From Coriobacteriia bacterium (GTDB lineage: Bacteria; Actinomycetota; Coriobacteriia; Anaerosomatales; SLCP01): a DNA stretch of 36,530 nucleotides. Below the pieces are notes generated by a model. The model was not told the origin of the DNA. It worked only from the letters and a program-made list of their open reading frames with translations, and did no database searches. The stretch lies in assembly GCA_030603745.1 (NCBI GenBank), contig JAUVXE010000017.1:1-36530 (forward strand), given 5' to 3'. Positions within the stretch are counted from its first letter, which is position 1. Each line of letters starts with the position of its first letter. This document shows, one piece after another, positions 15,162 through 23,558 of the stretch. A program made the position numbers and the translations under genes.

Positions 15162-15848
15162 TCAGGGGCAGGAGGCGCCGGCGACGAGCCGCGGCCCGAG
15201 CTGGCAGCGCGCGTGGCGAGCGGCGTCGCACGCGGTCACCGGCGCGGTCGGCCTCGGCAGGCCGAGGGCGTCGCGGGAGCGACAGAGCGCCAGGAAGACG
15301 TGGCACAGCGGGATGCCGGCCACGTTCTGGTAGCACTGGTCGGCGTCGACCTCGGCGAGATGGCTCTCGATGTTGTAGGCGCCCGCGCACCCGAGGACCT
15401 CGCCCTTCGCGAGCCACGCCTCGACCGTCTCGGCGGCAAGCTCGCGCATCCGCACCGGGGTGACGACCGAGAACGTCTCCGGCGCGGTGGCGTCGGGCGC
15501 GAGCAGCGCGACGCCGGTGGCCACGCGGTGCGTGCGGCCGGAGAGCGCGGCGAGCATCGCGCGGGCCTCGTCGAGGTCGGTCGGCTTGCCGAGCACGCGG
15601 TCGCCGTCGACCACCACGGTGTCGAGCGCGAGGATCGCGCCGGTCGTGCCCGCGGCACGGGCCGCGACCGCCTTCTCGGCGGCGAGCGCCGCGACGAGCG
15701 CGGGCGGGTCGGCGGCGAGCGGGCCGTCGATCTCCTCGGCGGTGTCCGTGACGGTGCACGCGTAGGGCACCTCGAGCATCGCGAGGAGGCGGCGTCGGCG
15801 CGGCGAGGCCGAGGCGAGCGTGAGCGGGGTGTCGGCGCGCGGGGTCAT
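15162..15848 (-). CDS. maf: Maf family nucleotide pyrophosphatase
   Basis: 228 residues from ATG 15848. Maf proteins hydrolyse dTTP, UTP or modified nucleotides to monophosphates and limit misincorporation. The N-terminal signature is LTLASASPRRRRLLAMLEV, and the catalytic strand is ALDTVVVDGDRVLGKP with D at about 75. Later conserved parts are LSGRTHRVATGVALL and GCAGAYNIE. The ordinary Maf length is near 190-200; this one carries a C-terminal extension of about 30-40 residues with several cysteines. A -10 element seven bases before the ATG implies a leaderless transcript. It diverges from the HEAT/HD-GYP operon. Confidence 0.92.
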   Translation of the reverse strand: MTPRADTPLTLASASPRRRRLLAMLEVPYACTVTDTAEEIDGPLAADPPALVAALAAEKAVAARAAGTTGAILALDTVVVDGDRVLGKPTDLDEARAMLAALSGRTHRVATGVALLAPDATAPETFSVVTPVRMRELAAETVEAWLAKGEVLGCAGAYNIESHLAEVDADQCYQNVAGIPLCHVFLALCRSRDALGLPRPTAPVTACDAARHARCQLGPRLVAGASCP

Positions 15849-15855
15849 GGGGGCG

Positions 15856-15893
15856 ATGATAGCACCCGCGCCCGGCGCCGTAGCGCCTATAAT
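15856..15893. promoter_or_regulatory. Divergent promoters of maf (-) and the HEAT/HD-GYP operon (+)
   Basis: Minus strand: TGC-TATCAT (15864-15856) is an extended -10 seven bases ahead of the maf ATG, predicting a leaderless mRNA. Plus strand: TATAAT (15888-15893) is an exact consensus -10, with a predicted start near 15900 and a ribosome site GAGGAGG before GTG 15929. Neither has a clear -35. The two -10 elements are only about 26 bases apart, so the polymerases would exclude each other. Confidence 0.6.
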
Positions 15894-15928
15894 GGGAGAC
15901 GCCCCGCCACCTTGCCGAGGAGGACCAG

Positions 15929-18076
15929 GTGTCCGGCCCCACACAAGCAGCCGCCGTGCCCGTGGCGGTCGAGCGGTTCGTGAAGCAGCTCGTCATCACC
16001 CACAAGGCGGTGGCCCTCTATCCTCCGGCGAGCTCGATCCCGCGCGAGAACGCCGCCGACGCGGTGGCCCTGCTCGAGGCGCTCCTCGTCGAGCGGCCCG
16101 AGATGCGCCTCGGGGTGACCAAGGACGCGCTCGTCCACGGCGGGCTCCCCGTCTTCGCCGGTCAGGCGGCGTTCGTCGCGTTTGCGCAGGAGCTCTACAA
16201 CCGCACCGTGTCGGAGGTGCGCTTCCACGCGGGCGTGACCGCCGAGGGGCTCGTCGCCTTCCTCGGCGCGATGCGCGTGCCCCTCGGCGAGCTCGCGTCG
16301 ACGGGAGGCATGAGCGCGCGCCTGTGGGACGCGGGAGTGGACGCGATCACGGTGCTCGAGGCGGTCACCACGGTGATCGACCAGGGCGAGCTGGCGGACG
16401 CCGAGGACGAGGGCGCACCGTGGCCGCCGCCGGCCTCGCGGATCGACGAGCTGCTGGCCGAGCTCGGCGCGGGGATCGCGCGCGACCGCCGCACGCTCGT
16501 GCGGGTGGTGCTCGACGCCGAGGTGACCGCCGCGTACCTCGGCGAGGCGTTCGCGCGCCACGAGGGCGACCCGCTCGCCGCCGCGCGCGAGATCGACATC
16601 GTCGGGCTCGCCCGAGCGGCCGACCGCCACGCGGGCGATTCGCGGGCCGAGGCGCTCCAGGCGCTCGCCGACGCGGTGCGCGCGCTCGACCTCGCGGACC
16701 GCCGGGCGCTCATCGCCGGCCGCCTCCTGCCCGAGGCGCGCACGGACGAGTCGGTCGCCGCGCTCGTGCGCCAGATGGGCGTGGACGCGGTGTGCCGCTC
16801 GCTCGTGGAGGGCCTCGGCGAGAGCGACGTCTCGAGTGACGCGCTCGCGCGCGCGCTGCGAAACCTCGCGCTGATCAGCATGGCGGGACGCGACGAGATA
16901 CTGAACTCCTCCGGCGCGGCGATGCGCGCGGCCGGCTTCTCCGAGACCGCCGTGGACGCGGTGCTCGAGCAGGTCGCTCCCTCGCGGCTCGTGGAGCGCG
17001 AGCACGCGGGCGAGGCGCGCGCCGAGGCCGCGGTGAGCTCGATCATGCAGCTCGTGGATCTCGCGCCCTCGGTGACCGGGCGTGCCGACGAGGACCCGGC
17101 GCTCGCCGCGCTGCGCGACGAGGCGCGGGCGGGCATCACCGACGGCGACGTCATGGGCGCGCTCGTGACGGTGGCGACCGCCGAGACGGACGAGGCCGGG
17201 TTCGCGCAGTCGATGGACGGGCTGGAGGCGGGGCTCGAGCTGCTCATCGAGCGCGGTGAGTTCGCGGTGGCCGCGGATGCCGCCGAGGCCCTGCTCGCGG
17301 CCGCCGAGCAGGCCGAGGGGGAGCGCTCGGAGCGGCTCGTGGCCGCGGTCGGCCGCCTGGCGGGCGCCGCCGAGATGCGCTCCGTCCACGAGGCGCTCCG
17401 CATCTACCGCAAAGGCTCGCCCGAACACGAGGCGTGCCTGCGGCTGCTCGCCGCCCTCGGCACGCTCGCGATCGACCCGCTCCTCGAGGTGCTCGCCGAC
17501 GAGCCGGATATGGCGGTCCGCAAGTCGCTCGTCGAGCTGATCTCGACGATCGCTGACCGCCACATCGACGAGGTGGGCGAGCGCGTGACCGACGGCCGCT
17601 GGTACGTGGTGCGAAACGTCGTCTCGATCCTCGGCGCGACCCGCCGGGCAGAGATCGTGCCGTTCCTCGGCAGGACGATCCGTCACGCCGACGGCCGCGT
17701 GCGGCGCGAGACGATCCGCGCGCTCGCCGGGGTCCCGGCCGCGCTCGCCGAGACGATGCTCGCCGCCGCGCTCGAAGACGACGACCCGCAGAACGTCCAG
17801 CTCGCCGCCCGCTACCTCGGCAGCAGGCGCTCGCACGCGGCCCTGCCGGCACTCGAGCGCGTCGCGCGAGGCGAGGGGCGCGGCAGCCGGGAGCACGGGC
17901 CGCGGGTCGAGGCGATCGAGGCGCTCGGGACGATCGGCGACCCGGCCGCGCTCGCCACGCTGCGCACGCTCGCGGGGAGGAAGCGCCTGCTCGGCGGGGG
18001 TCGGGGCAAGAGCGTGAGCGCGGCGGCCGAGGCGGCCATCGAGGCGATCTCGGTGGCGGGGAAGGAGCAGCGATGA
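15929..18076 (+). CDS. HEAT-repeat protein with N-terminal module shared with the HD-GYP neighbour
   Basis: 715 residues from GTG 15929, preceded by GAGGAGG. Residues about 13-130 form a mixed alpha/beta module (VALYPPAS, LVHGGLPVFAG, VSEVRFHAGVTAEGLVAFL) that resembles the N-terminus of the next protein. The middle, about 150-490, is helical and Ala/Arg/Glu-rich with weakly periodic helices. From about 500 to the end are clear HEAT repeats: LLAALGTLAIDPLLEVLADE, VRKSLVELISTIADRH, VRRETIRALAGVPAAL, AALPALERVARGEG and AIEALGTIGDPAAL. No signal peptide or membrane helix is visible, so it is probably a cytoplasmic scaffold. It overlaps the HD-GYP gene as ATGA. Function unknown. Confidence 0.82.
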   Translation: MSGPTQAAAVPVAVERFVKQLVITHKAVALYPPASSIPRENAADAVALLEALLVERPEMRLGVTKDALVHGGLPVFAGQAAFVAFAQELYNRTVSEVRFHAGVTAEGLVAFLGAMRVPLGELASTGGMSARLWDAGVDAITVLEAVTTVIDQGELADAEDEGAPWPPPASRIDELLAELGAGIARDRRTLVRVVLDAEVTAAYLGEAFARHEGDPLAAAREIDIVGLARAADRHAGDSRAEALQALADAVRALDLADRRALIAGRLLPEARTDESVAALVRQMGVDAVCRSLVEGLGESDVSSDALARALRNLALISMAGRDEILNSSGAAMRAAGFSETAVDAVLEQVAPSRLVEREHAGEARAEAAVSSIMQLVDLAPSVTGRADEDPALAALRDEARAGITDGDVMGALVTVATAETDEAGFAQSMDGLEAGLELLIERGEFAVAADAAEALLAAAEQAEGERSERLVAAVGRLAGAAEMRSVHEALRIYRKGSPEHEACLRLLAALGTLAIDPLLEVLADEPDMAVRKSLVELISTIADRHIDEVGERVTDGRWYVVRNVVSILGATRRAEIVPFLGRTIRHADGRVRRETIRALAGVPAALAETMLAAALEDDDPQNVQLAARYLGSRRSHAALPALERVARGEGRGSREHGPRVEAIEALGTIGDPAALATLRTLAGRKRLLGGGRGKSVSAAAEAAIEAISVAGKEQR

Positions 18077-19509
18077 GCGCGGGACCGCGCGGCCAGGGCG
18101 TCTCGTTCTCCGCGAGCCAGCTTCGCCGGGTGCGGGACCTGCTCACCCGCCTCTACGCGGCCCGCCGCACCGCCCGTTTCTACCCCGCCGACCACCAGGC
18201 GACGGTCGCCGGGGTCGCGGAGCTCAAGGCCGTGATCGAGCGCTTCCACCAGGAGGGCGTGGACATCGCGCTGACCTTCCACGAGGGCGAGCTCATCTTC
18301 GGCGACCAGATCATGCCGCAGGAGAGCATCCTGTTCGACCAGCTGATCCGCGAGATGGGCTCGCTGGGCATCGGCAGTCTCGAACTCGTCAGGGGCCTCA
18401 GCGCCGCCGAGCTGACGCGCGCGATGTCGGTGCTCGCCACCGACCCGCTCGAGGTCGAGCGCCGGGGAGGGATCGCCCGCCTGGCCGAGGAGGCCGACCT
18501 CAAGCACGTGCGCATCGGCAAGGTGCGCGCCATCGAGCGGGCGCCGGCCGAGGGCGACGAGGCCGAGCGCGCGCAGGCGGCCTACCGCGGCGCCATCGAC
18601 CTGATGCGCGAGATCGACGAGCTCGTGCGGCGCAACCGCGAGATCGGGACCGCCCGCATCAGGGGCGTCGTGCGGGGGCTCACCGAGAGCGTGCTCGAGA
18701 ACCGGGGCGCGATGCTCGAGCTGACCGGGCTCAAAGACCACGACGAGTACACCTTCTACCACTCGGCGAACGTCTCCATCCTCTCGCTCGCGCTCGGCTC
18801 CACCATCACCGACGATCCGCGCTTCCTCGCCTCCCTCGGCGTGGGGTCGCTCCTGCACGACGTGGGCAAGATGACCATCGAGCCGGAGGTGCTCAACAAG
18901 CCGGGGGCGCTCACGCCCGAGGAGTGGGCGGAGATCCGGCAGCACCCGGTGTCCGGAGCGCGCACCGTCGCACGGATCCCGGGGCTCGACATGTCGGCGA
19001 TCGTGGTGGTCCTCGAGCACCACATGCGCTACGACGGCTCCGGCTACCCGGAGCGCACCCCGCGCTCGCCGCAGCATCTCGCCTCGCGGATCGTCGCGGT
19101 CGCCGACGCCTACGACGCCATGACCTCGCGCCGCTCCTACAGCGCCGCCCGGATGCACGACGAGGCGATGGAGCTGCTGGTCAAAGGGGCGGGGACCGCG
19201 CTCGACCCGGCCCTCGTGCGGCTGTTCGTGAACATGATGGGCGTCTACCCGCCCCGTTCCGTGGTACGGTTGAGCGACGGGGCCACCGCGGTGGTCGCCC
19301 GCCCCGGGGCCGGCGACCCGCTGCGTCCCGTGGTCAGGGTCGTCTCGACCCCGGCCGGCGAGATGGTCGAGCCGTACCGTCTCGACCTCGCCGAGGAGGG
19401 CGCGCCGCAGATCGCGCGCACCGTGGACCCGACGGACCTGAACATCGACATCGACGAGTATCTCCGTGAGCGCGACGTGGCGCTCCGGGGCGAAACGACC
19501 CCATCCTGA
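18073..19509 (+). CDS. HD-GYP domain protein, probable cyclic-di-GMP phosphodiesterase
   Basis: 478 residues from ATG 18073, overlapping the HEAT gene stop. Residues about 20-155 are the N-terminal module resembling that of the upstream protein (ARFYPADH, ELIFGDQIMP, LVRGLSAAELTRAM). The HD-GYP domain, about 205-390, has its metal residues: H230 in FYHSANV, H262-D263 in LHDVGKM, H291, H316-H317, D345, and the hallmark DGSGYP (321-326). The third position of the usual HHE is methionine. A C-terminal segment (about 395-445, VRLSDGATAVVARPG) is of the type often found after HD-GYP. No membrane helix is visible, so signalling is likely cytoplasmic. Degradation of c-di-GMP is inferred from the family. 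Confidence 0.92.
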   Translation: MSAGPRGQGVSFSASQLRRVRDLLTRLYAARRTARFYPADHQATVAGVAELKAVIERFHQEGVDIALTFHEGELIFGDQIMPQESILFDQLIREMGSLGIGSLELVRGLSAAELTRAMSVLATDPLEVERRGGIARLAEEADLKHVRIGKVRAIERAPAEGDEAERAQAAYRGAIDLMREIDELVRRNREIGTARIRGVVRGLTESVLENRGAMLELTGLKDHDEYTFYHSANVSILSLALGSTITDDPRFLASLGVGSLLHDVGKMTIEPEVLNKPGALTPEEWAEIRQHPVSGARTVARIPGLDMSAIVVVLEHHMRYDGSGYPERTPRSPQHLASRIVAVADAYDAMTSRRSYSAARMHDEAMELLVKGAGTALDPALVRLFVNMMGVYPPRSVVRLSDGATAVVARPGAGDPLRPVVRVVSTPAGEMVEPYRLDLAEEGAPQIARTVDPTDLNIDIDEYLRERDVALRGETTPS

Positions 19510-19517
19510 GAAAGGAC

Positions 19518-22283
19518 GTGGCCGAGACCGTGTCTTCCACCCCTGCGCGCCGTCCCCGTACGCTCACCGTCATCGTGTTCGTCGTGCTCTTCTTCGGCCT
19601 GCCGTTCCTGGCGTGGCTCGCGACGTTCCTCACCGACTACCTGTGGTTCGTCGACCTCGGCCAGGAGGAGGTGTTCGTCACGACCCTCGTGAGCCGGGTG
19701 GCGACCGGCCTGGCGTTCGGGGTGGCGGCGTTCCTGCTCTTCTTCGTGAACGCGCGGATCGCGCGCTCGATGGCACCGCGGGCGGTCCTGCTGTCGGCGA
19801 GTGGCGAGATGCCGCCGCAGTTCGAGGAGTTCGTGGCGCAGCTGCGCGGCACGCTCGGGCCGATCGTCGACAAGGTCGTGCTCTGGGGCTCGGCCGGTCT
19901 CGCGCTCATGCTCGGGCTCGCGATGTCGGCCAACTGGGACCTCATGCGGCTCGCGCTCGGCGCGGTGCCCTTTGGCGTGACCGACCCGCAGTTCGGGCGC
20001 GACGTGTCGTTCTTCATGTTCACGCTGCCGGCGCTCCGCGCCATCGCGGACTGGCTCACCCCGCTCCTCGTGCTCGTCACGGCGTTCACCGCGGTGGTGC
20101 ACCTCGTGGACGGCGCCATCCAGCCGTGGGCCCGGCTCAAGGGCTTCGCTCCCCACGTCAAGGCGCACCTCTCGGTCCTGCTCGGCCTGATCGTGGCGAG
20201 CCGGGCGTTCGACTACTACCTGCGCATCTTCGAGCTCAACTTCTCGCCGAGGGGGCAGGTCACCGGAGCCTCCTACACCGACGTGAACGCGCAGCTCCCG
20301 GCGTTGCGGATCCTCATCGCGATCGCGCTCGTCTCGGCGGCCGCGCTCCTCGTCAACATCCGCTTCAAGGGCTGGCGCCTGCCGATCATCGCGCTCACGG
20401 TCTGGGTGGGGGCCTCGTTCCTCGCCGGCAACCTCTATCCGAGCCTCATCCAGCAGTTCCGCGTGGCGCCCAACGAGGCCTCCGCCGAGGCGCCCTACAT
20501 CGCCCGCAACATCGAGGCCACGCGCGCGGCCTACGAGCTCGAGGACGTCGAGACCAGGCCCTTCCCGGCCGCCGAGACCCTGACCGCCGAGGATGTCGTG
20601 GCCAACGAGGACACGCTCGACAACGTGCGCCTGTGGGACCCCAACATCGCGGGGCAGACCTACCGCCAGCTGCAGGTCATCCGGACGTACTACGAGTTCG
20701 CCGACGTCGACATCGACCGCTACGAGGTCGATGGCCGCATGCGGCAGGTTCTCGTGTCCGCCCGTGAACTGGACACCTCCCAGCTCGCCGAGCAGGCGCA
20801 GACCTGGCTCAACCAGCACCTCGTCTACACGCACGGCTACGGCCTCGTGATCAGTCCGTCGAACGAGGCGGACAGCCGCGGGTTCCCGAACTTCTGGGTG
20901 GGCGACATCCCGCCCGAGTCGATCGAGGGTCTCGAGGTCGAGCAGCCGGCGATCTACTTCGGCGAGATGACGCGGGACTACGTGATCACGAACACCGGGA
21001 TCGCGGAGTTCGACTACCCGGTGGGCGAGGGGCGCGCCGAGACGTTCTACGAGGGGGAGGCCGGCGTGAAGGTCGGCTCGTTCCCGCGCCGCGCCGCGTT
21101 CGCGCTGCGGTTCGGGGCGCCGCAGATCGTCTTCAGCCAGTACATCGACTCGGAGAGCCGGGTGCTGTTCGATCGCGACATCCTCACGCGCGTCGAGAAG
21201 CTCGCGCCGTGGCTCACGCTCGACAGCGATCCCTATCCCGCTCTCGTCGACGGCCGCATCGTGTGGATCGTCGACGCCTACACCACCTCGAACCGCTACC
21301 CGTACTCGCAGTACTTCCGTGGCGTGAACTACGTCCGCAACTCGGTGAAGGTCACCGTCGACGCCTACGACGGCACGACCACGCTCTGGGGCTTCGACCC
21401 CTCCGACCCGATCCTCCAGGCGTGGCAGGGCATCTTCCCCGGCCTCATCACCGCCGAGGCGGAGATCCCCGACGCGATCCGCCGCCACTTCCGCTACCCG
21501 GAGGGCCTCTTCGCGCTGCAGGCCGAGGTCTACAAGACCTACCACATGACCGACCCGCGCGACTTCTACAACAAAGAGGACGCGTGGGAGCTGCCCGGTG
21601 AGCGGGAGGGCAGCCCCATGGAGCCGTTCTACGTGCTGATGCGGCTGCCCGGCGAGGTCACCGAGGACTTCCAGATGATCCAGCCGTTCACGCCGCGCAA
21701 CCGCGACAACATGATCGGCTGGATGTCGGTCAAGTCAGACCCCGAGGACTACGGCAAACGGGTCGTCTACACCTTCCCGCAGGGGCGGGTGATCCTCGGC
21801 CCTGAGCAGGTGGGCGCGCGGATCAACCAGGACGACGTCATCGCGCCGCAGCTCACGCTCTGGAGCCAGCGCGGGAGCGACGTGATCTTCGGCAACATGC
21901 TCGTGGTGCCGCTCGAGGACTCGATCGTCTACGTGCAGCCGCTCTACCTGCAGGCCGAGCAGACGGCGATCCCCGAGCTCGTGCGGGTGCTCGTGGTCTA
22001 CGGCGACAAGGTCGAGATGGCGACCGACCTCGAGGCCGCGCTGCTAGCGGTGTTCGGTGAGCGGCCCGCCGGCGAGCCCGGCCCCGGCGAGCCCGGCGCT
22101 CCGGGAGTGCCTGCCGACGCCGCGCGCGCCGCCGAGCTCTACCGCCAGGCGATCGACGCGCAACGCGCCGGCGACTGGGCGGAGTACGGGCGGCTCATCG
22201 AGGAGCTCGGTCGCGTGTTGCAGGAGCTTTCCGGGCCGGTCGTGCCCGCGGCTCCCTCTGCCGAGGAGACCGTCACGCCCTAG
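19518..22283 (+). CDS. UPF0182 family membrane protein
   Basis: 921 residues from GTG 19518; a GTG at 19530 is equally possible, because AAAGGA at 19511-19516 is too close to the first and far from the second. The first third holds about seven membrane helices, beginning VIVFVVLFFGLPFLAWLAT, with the family's WFVDLGQEEVF loop after helix 1. The rest is a large extracytoplasmic region with long conserved blocks (VRLWDPN, YYEFADVDIDRY, EFDYPVGEG, YPYSQYFRGVNYVRNSVKV, VMRLPGE). The C-terminus has a Pro/Gly/Glu linker and an acidic helical end. UPF0182/COG1615 proteins occur mainly in actinobacteria and some cyanobacteria; their function is not established. It lies nine bases after the HD-GYP gene. 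Confidence 0.93.
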   Translation: MAETVSSTPARRPRTLTVIVFVVLFFGLPFLAWLATFLTDYLWFVDLGQEEVFVTTLVSRVATGLAFGVAAFLLFFVNARIARSMAPRAVLLSASGEMPPQFEEFVAQLRGTLGPIVDKVVLWGSAGLALMLGLAMSANWDLMRLALGAVPFGVTDPQFGRDVSFFMFTLPALRAIADWLTPLLVLVTAFTAVVHLVDGAIQPWARLKGFAPHVKAHLSVLLGLIVASRAFDYYLRIFELNFSPRGQVTGASYTDVNAQLPALRILIAIALVSAAALLVNIRFKGWRLPIIALTVWVGASFLAGNLYPSLIQQFRVAPNEASAEAPYIARNIEATRAAYELEDVETRPFPAAETLTAEDVVANEDTLDNVRLWDPNIAGQTYRQLQVIRTYYEFADVDIDRYEVDGRMRQVLVSARELDTSQLAEQAQTWLNQHLVYTHGYGLVISPSNEADSRGFPNFWVGDIPPESIEGLEVEQPAIYFGEMTRDYVITNTGIAEFDYPVGEGRAETFYEGEAGVKVGSFPRRAAFALRFGAPQIVFSQYIDSESRVLFDRDILTRVEKLAPWLTLDSDPYPALVDGRIVWIVDAYTTSNRYPYSQYFRGVNYVRNSVKVTVDAYDGTTTLWGFDPSDPILQAWQGIFPGLITAEAEIPDAIRRHFRYPEGLFALQAEVYKTYHMTDPRDFYNKEDAWELPGEREGSPMEPFYVLMRLPGEVTEDFQMIQPFTPRNRDNMIGWMSVKSDPEDYGKRVVYTFPQGRVILGPEQVGARINQDDVIAPQLTLWSQRGSDVIFGNMLVVPLEDSIVYVQPLYLQAEQTAIPELVRVLVVYGDKVEMATDLEAALLAVFGERPAGEPGPGEPGAPGVPADAARAAELYRQAIDAQRAGDWAEYGRLIEELGRVLQELSGPVVPAAPSAEETVTP

Positions 22284-22400
22284 GCGGACAGGTGCCACGA
22301 GCGCGCGATCGCGACCGTCCGGGCCCCGCGAGGGCCCGGACGAGCCCGTTCCTCGGCGGTTCGCGCCCGACGCCCCCCGTTACCCGGCCGTTACCAGGAA

Positions 22401-22430
22401 GTGGCATCGTGGCACGCGCTCTGCTATAGT
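22401..22430 (+). promoter_or_regulatory. Promoter of the rlpA-like gene
   Basis: TGC-TATAGT at 22422-22430 is a strong extended -10. GTGGCA (22401-22406) matches TTGACA in four of six positions with an 18-base spacer. The predicted start near 22437 leaves an unusually long leader of about 330 bases before TTG 22769. Confidence 0.65.
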
Positions 22431-22436
22431 CTCCCC

Positions 22437-22768
22437 TTGTTGCCAGAGTGTGAAGGCGCCCGCCGGGGCGTTGCGGCCGCGAGACGATCGGGGCGGCCGC
22501 ACGGACCGACGCCCGGGGCGCACGATGAACCCGATCGGATCGGCCGGGTCCGTGTCAGTCAGACGCGGGCGACCGAGAGTGACTTGCAGACGAGGTCCAC
22601 GCCAACAGCATACTCGTGCTCATGGCATGAGGCGGCGGCCGTACGGCCCCCCGTGCCGGTGCGAGGCAGCTTCCCACTCTTTTCCAGTTCTACCTTCCCG
22701 GGGATACCCCTGTGCCCCCGACGCCTCCGCGCCCGCCGCCTGTCCTGTATCCGGACTCGGAGGTCTCA
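22437..22768 (+). promoter_or_regulatory. Long structured 5' leader of the rlpA-like gene, possible riboregulator
   Basis: About 330 bases without a convincing reading frame. Stems visible by eye include TGCGGCCGC (22471-22479) with GCGGCCGCA (about 22492-22500), CGCCC-GCCG-GGGCG (22459-22472), ACCCG with CGGGT around CCGATCGGATCGG (about 22529-22549), and CTCATG-G-CATGAG at 22619-22631. The last 130 bases are pyrimidine-rich and less structured, ending in the ribosome site GGAGGT (22759-22764). In actinobacteria, genes for RlpA- and Rpf-like wall proteins are often behind cyclic-di-AMP riboswitches, but I do not find the conserved ydaO core here. The 118 bases from the UPF0182 stop to the promoter show nothing else. 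Confidence 0.4.
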
Positions 22769-23419
22769 TTGAGTTCCAGCAAGAAGAAGATCATGGTTCC
22801 CGTTCTCGCCGCGTTCGCGACGGTGGGGACCCTCGCGATGACCGCAGCCGCCCTGCTCGCTGCCGGCATCGTCCCGGCGACCGTCGCTGACGCGGCGCCC
22901 GCCGACAGCCCGTCGGACACGCTCGGCGTGGGCCTGCGGGTCGCGTCGCTCGACGGCGAGCACCTCGCCGCCGACGAGAAGGTCGCGGTGGCCGAGGCGC
23001 CCGTGCCCGAAGCCATGCTCACCGCCCAGCAGCGCGTCCAGGCGCCGCTGCCCAAGCCCAAGCCCGCGCCCAAGCCCGCCGCGCGGCCTGCCGCCAAGCC
23101 CGCCGCCCCGGCTCCGAGCCGTGCGGGCGACACGAGCGGCTGGCAGTCCGCCAAGGCGTCCTGGTACGGCCCCGGCTTCTACGGCCGCACGACCGCGAGC
23201 GGCGCGGTCCTCACCGAGAACATGATGAACGTCGCGCACCGGTCGCTGCCCTTCGGCACCAAGATCCAGTTCGAGTACAAGGGCCGCACCGCGACCGCCG
23301 TGGTCAACGACCGTGGCCCGCACATCGCCGGCCGCGTGTTCGACCTCGGTCCCGGGACCGCCAAGGCCCTCGGGTTCGGCGGCGTGGGCACCGTGAAGTA
23401 CCGCGTCCTCGGCAGGTAG
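22769..23419 (+). CDS. Secreted RlpA-like protein with double-psi beta-barrel domain
   Basis: 216 residues from TTG 22769, selected because GGAGGT ends four bases upstream. N-terminus SSSKKKIMVPVLAAF starts a signal sequence with hydrophobic core to about residue 33 and a possible cleavage near VADAAPA. A Lys-Pro-Ala linker of repeated KPKPAPKP units (about 91-115) could span or bind the wall. The RlpA-like double-psi barrel occupies about 125-216: ASWYGPGFYGRTTASG, NVAHRSLPFGTKI, VVNDRGPHIAGRVFDLGPG. RlpA-type domains act as lytic transglycosylases or peptidoglycan binders. The long leader and isolated promoter point to conditional expression. A hairpin terminator follows. Confidence 0.92.
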   Translation: MSSSKKKIMVPVLAAFATVGTLAMTAAALLAAGIVPATVADAAPADSPSDTLGVGLRVASLDGEHLAADEKVAVAEAPVPEAMLTAQQRVQAPLPKPKPAPKPAARPAAKPAAPAPSRAGDTSGWQSAKASWYGPGFYGRTTASGAVLTENMMNVAHRSLPFGTKIQFEYKGRTATAVVNDRGPHIAGRVFDLGPGTAKALGFGGVGTVKYRVLGR

Positions 23420-23458
23420 TGCAGGCGCCGCTCGCCCGGACGTACGCATGCGAACCAC

Positions 23459-23489
23459 ACGGAGCCGGTCCCGCGAGGGCCGGCTCCGT
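23459..23489 (+). terminator. Hairpin terminator after the rlpA-like gene
   Basis: ACGGAGCCGG (23459-23468) pairs perfectly with CCGGCTCCGT (23480-23489). The loop TCCCGCGAGGG can add CCC/GGG pairs with a bulged T and a GCGA tip. CGCTTTGG follows, so the T-run is short. Confidence 0.8.
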
Positions 23490-23558
23490 CGCTTTGGGGT
23501 ACCTTAATACGTGGCGTGACGACCACCGGATACGACCCTGACCACGGAGGTGACGCAG

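Noticed and set aside
15887-17896. Open frame of 669 codons opposite the HEAT-repeat gene
   Set aside because: Same low-complexity antisense character, no ribosome site, no domain pattern.
19245-21545. Open frame of 766 codons on the minus strand opposite the UPF0182 gene
   Set aside because: Its residues are Arg/Asp/Glu/Gly-rich with no motif, a shadow of G+C-rich third positions; the plus strand holds the conserved family.
22437-22768. Cyclic-di-AMP (ydaO) or cyclic-di-GMP riboswitch upstream of rlpA
   Set aside because: The conserved core segments of those classes were looked for and not found; kept only as an unassigned structured leader.
22057-22890. Plus-strand open frame spanning the rlpA leader
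   Set aside because: It overlaps the ends of UPF0182 and the start of rlpA out of frame, with basic, low-complexity residues and no ribosome site.
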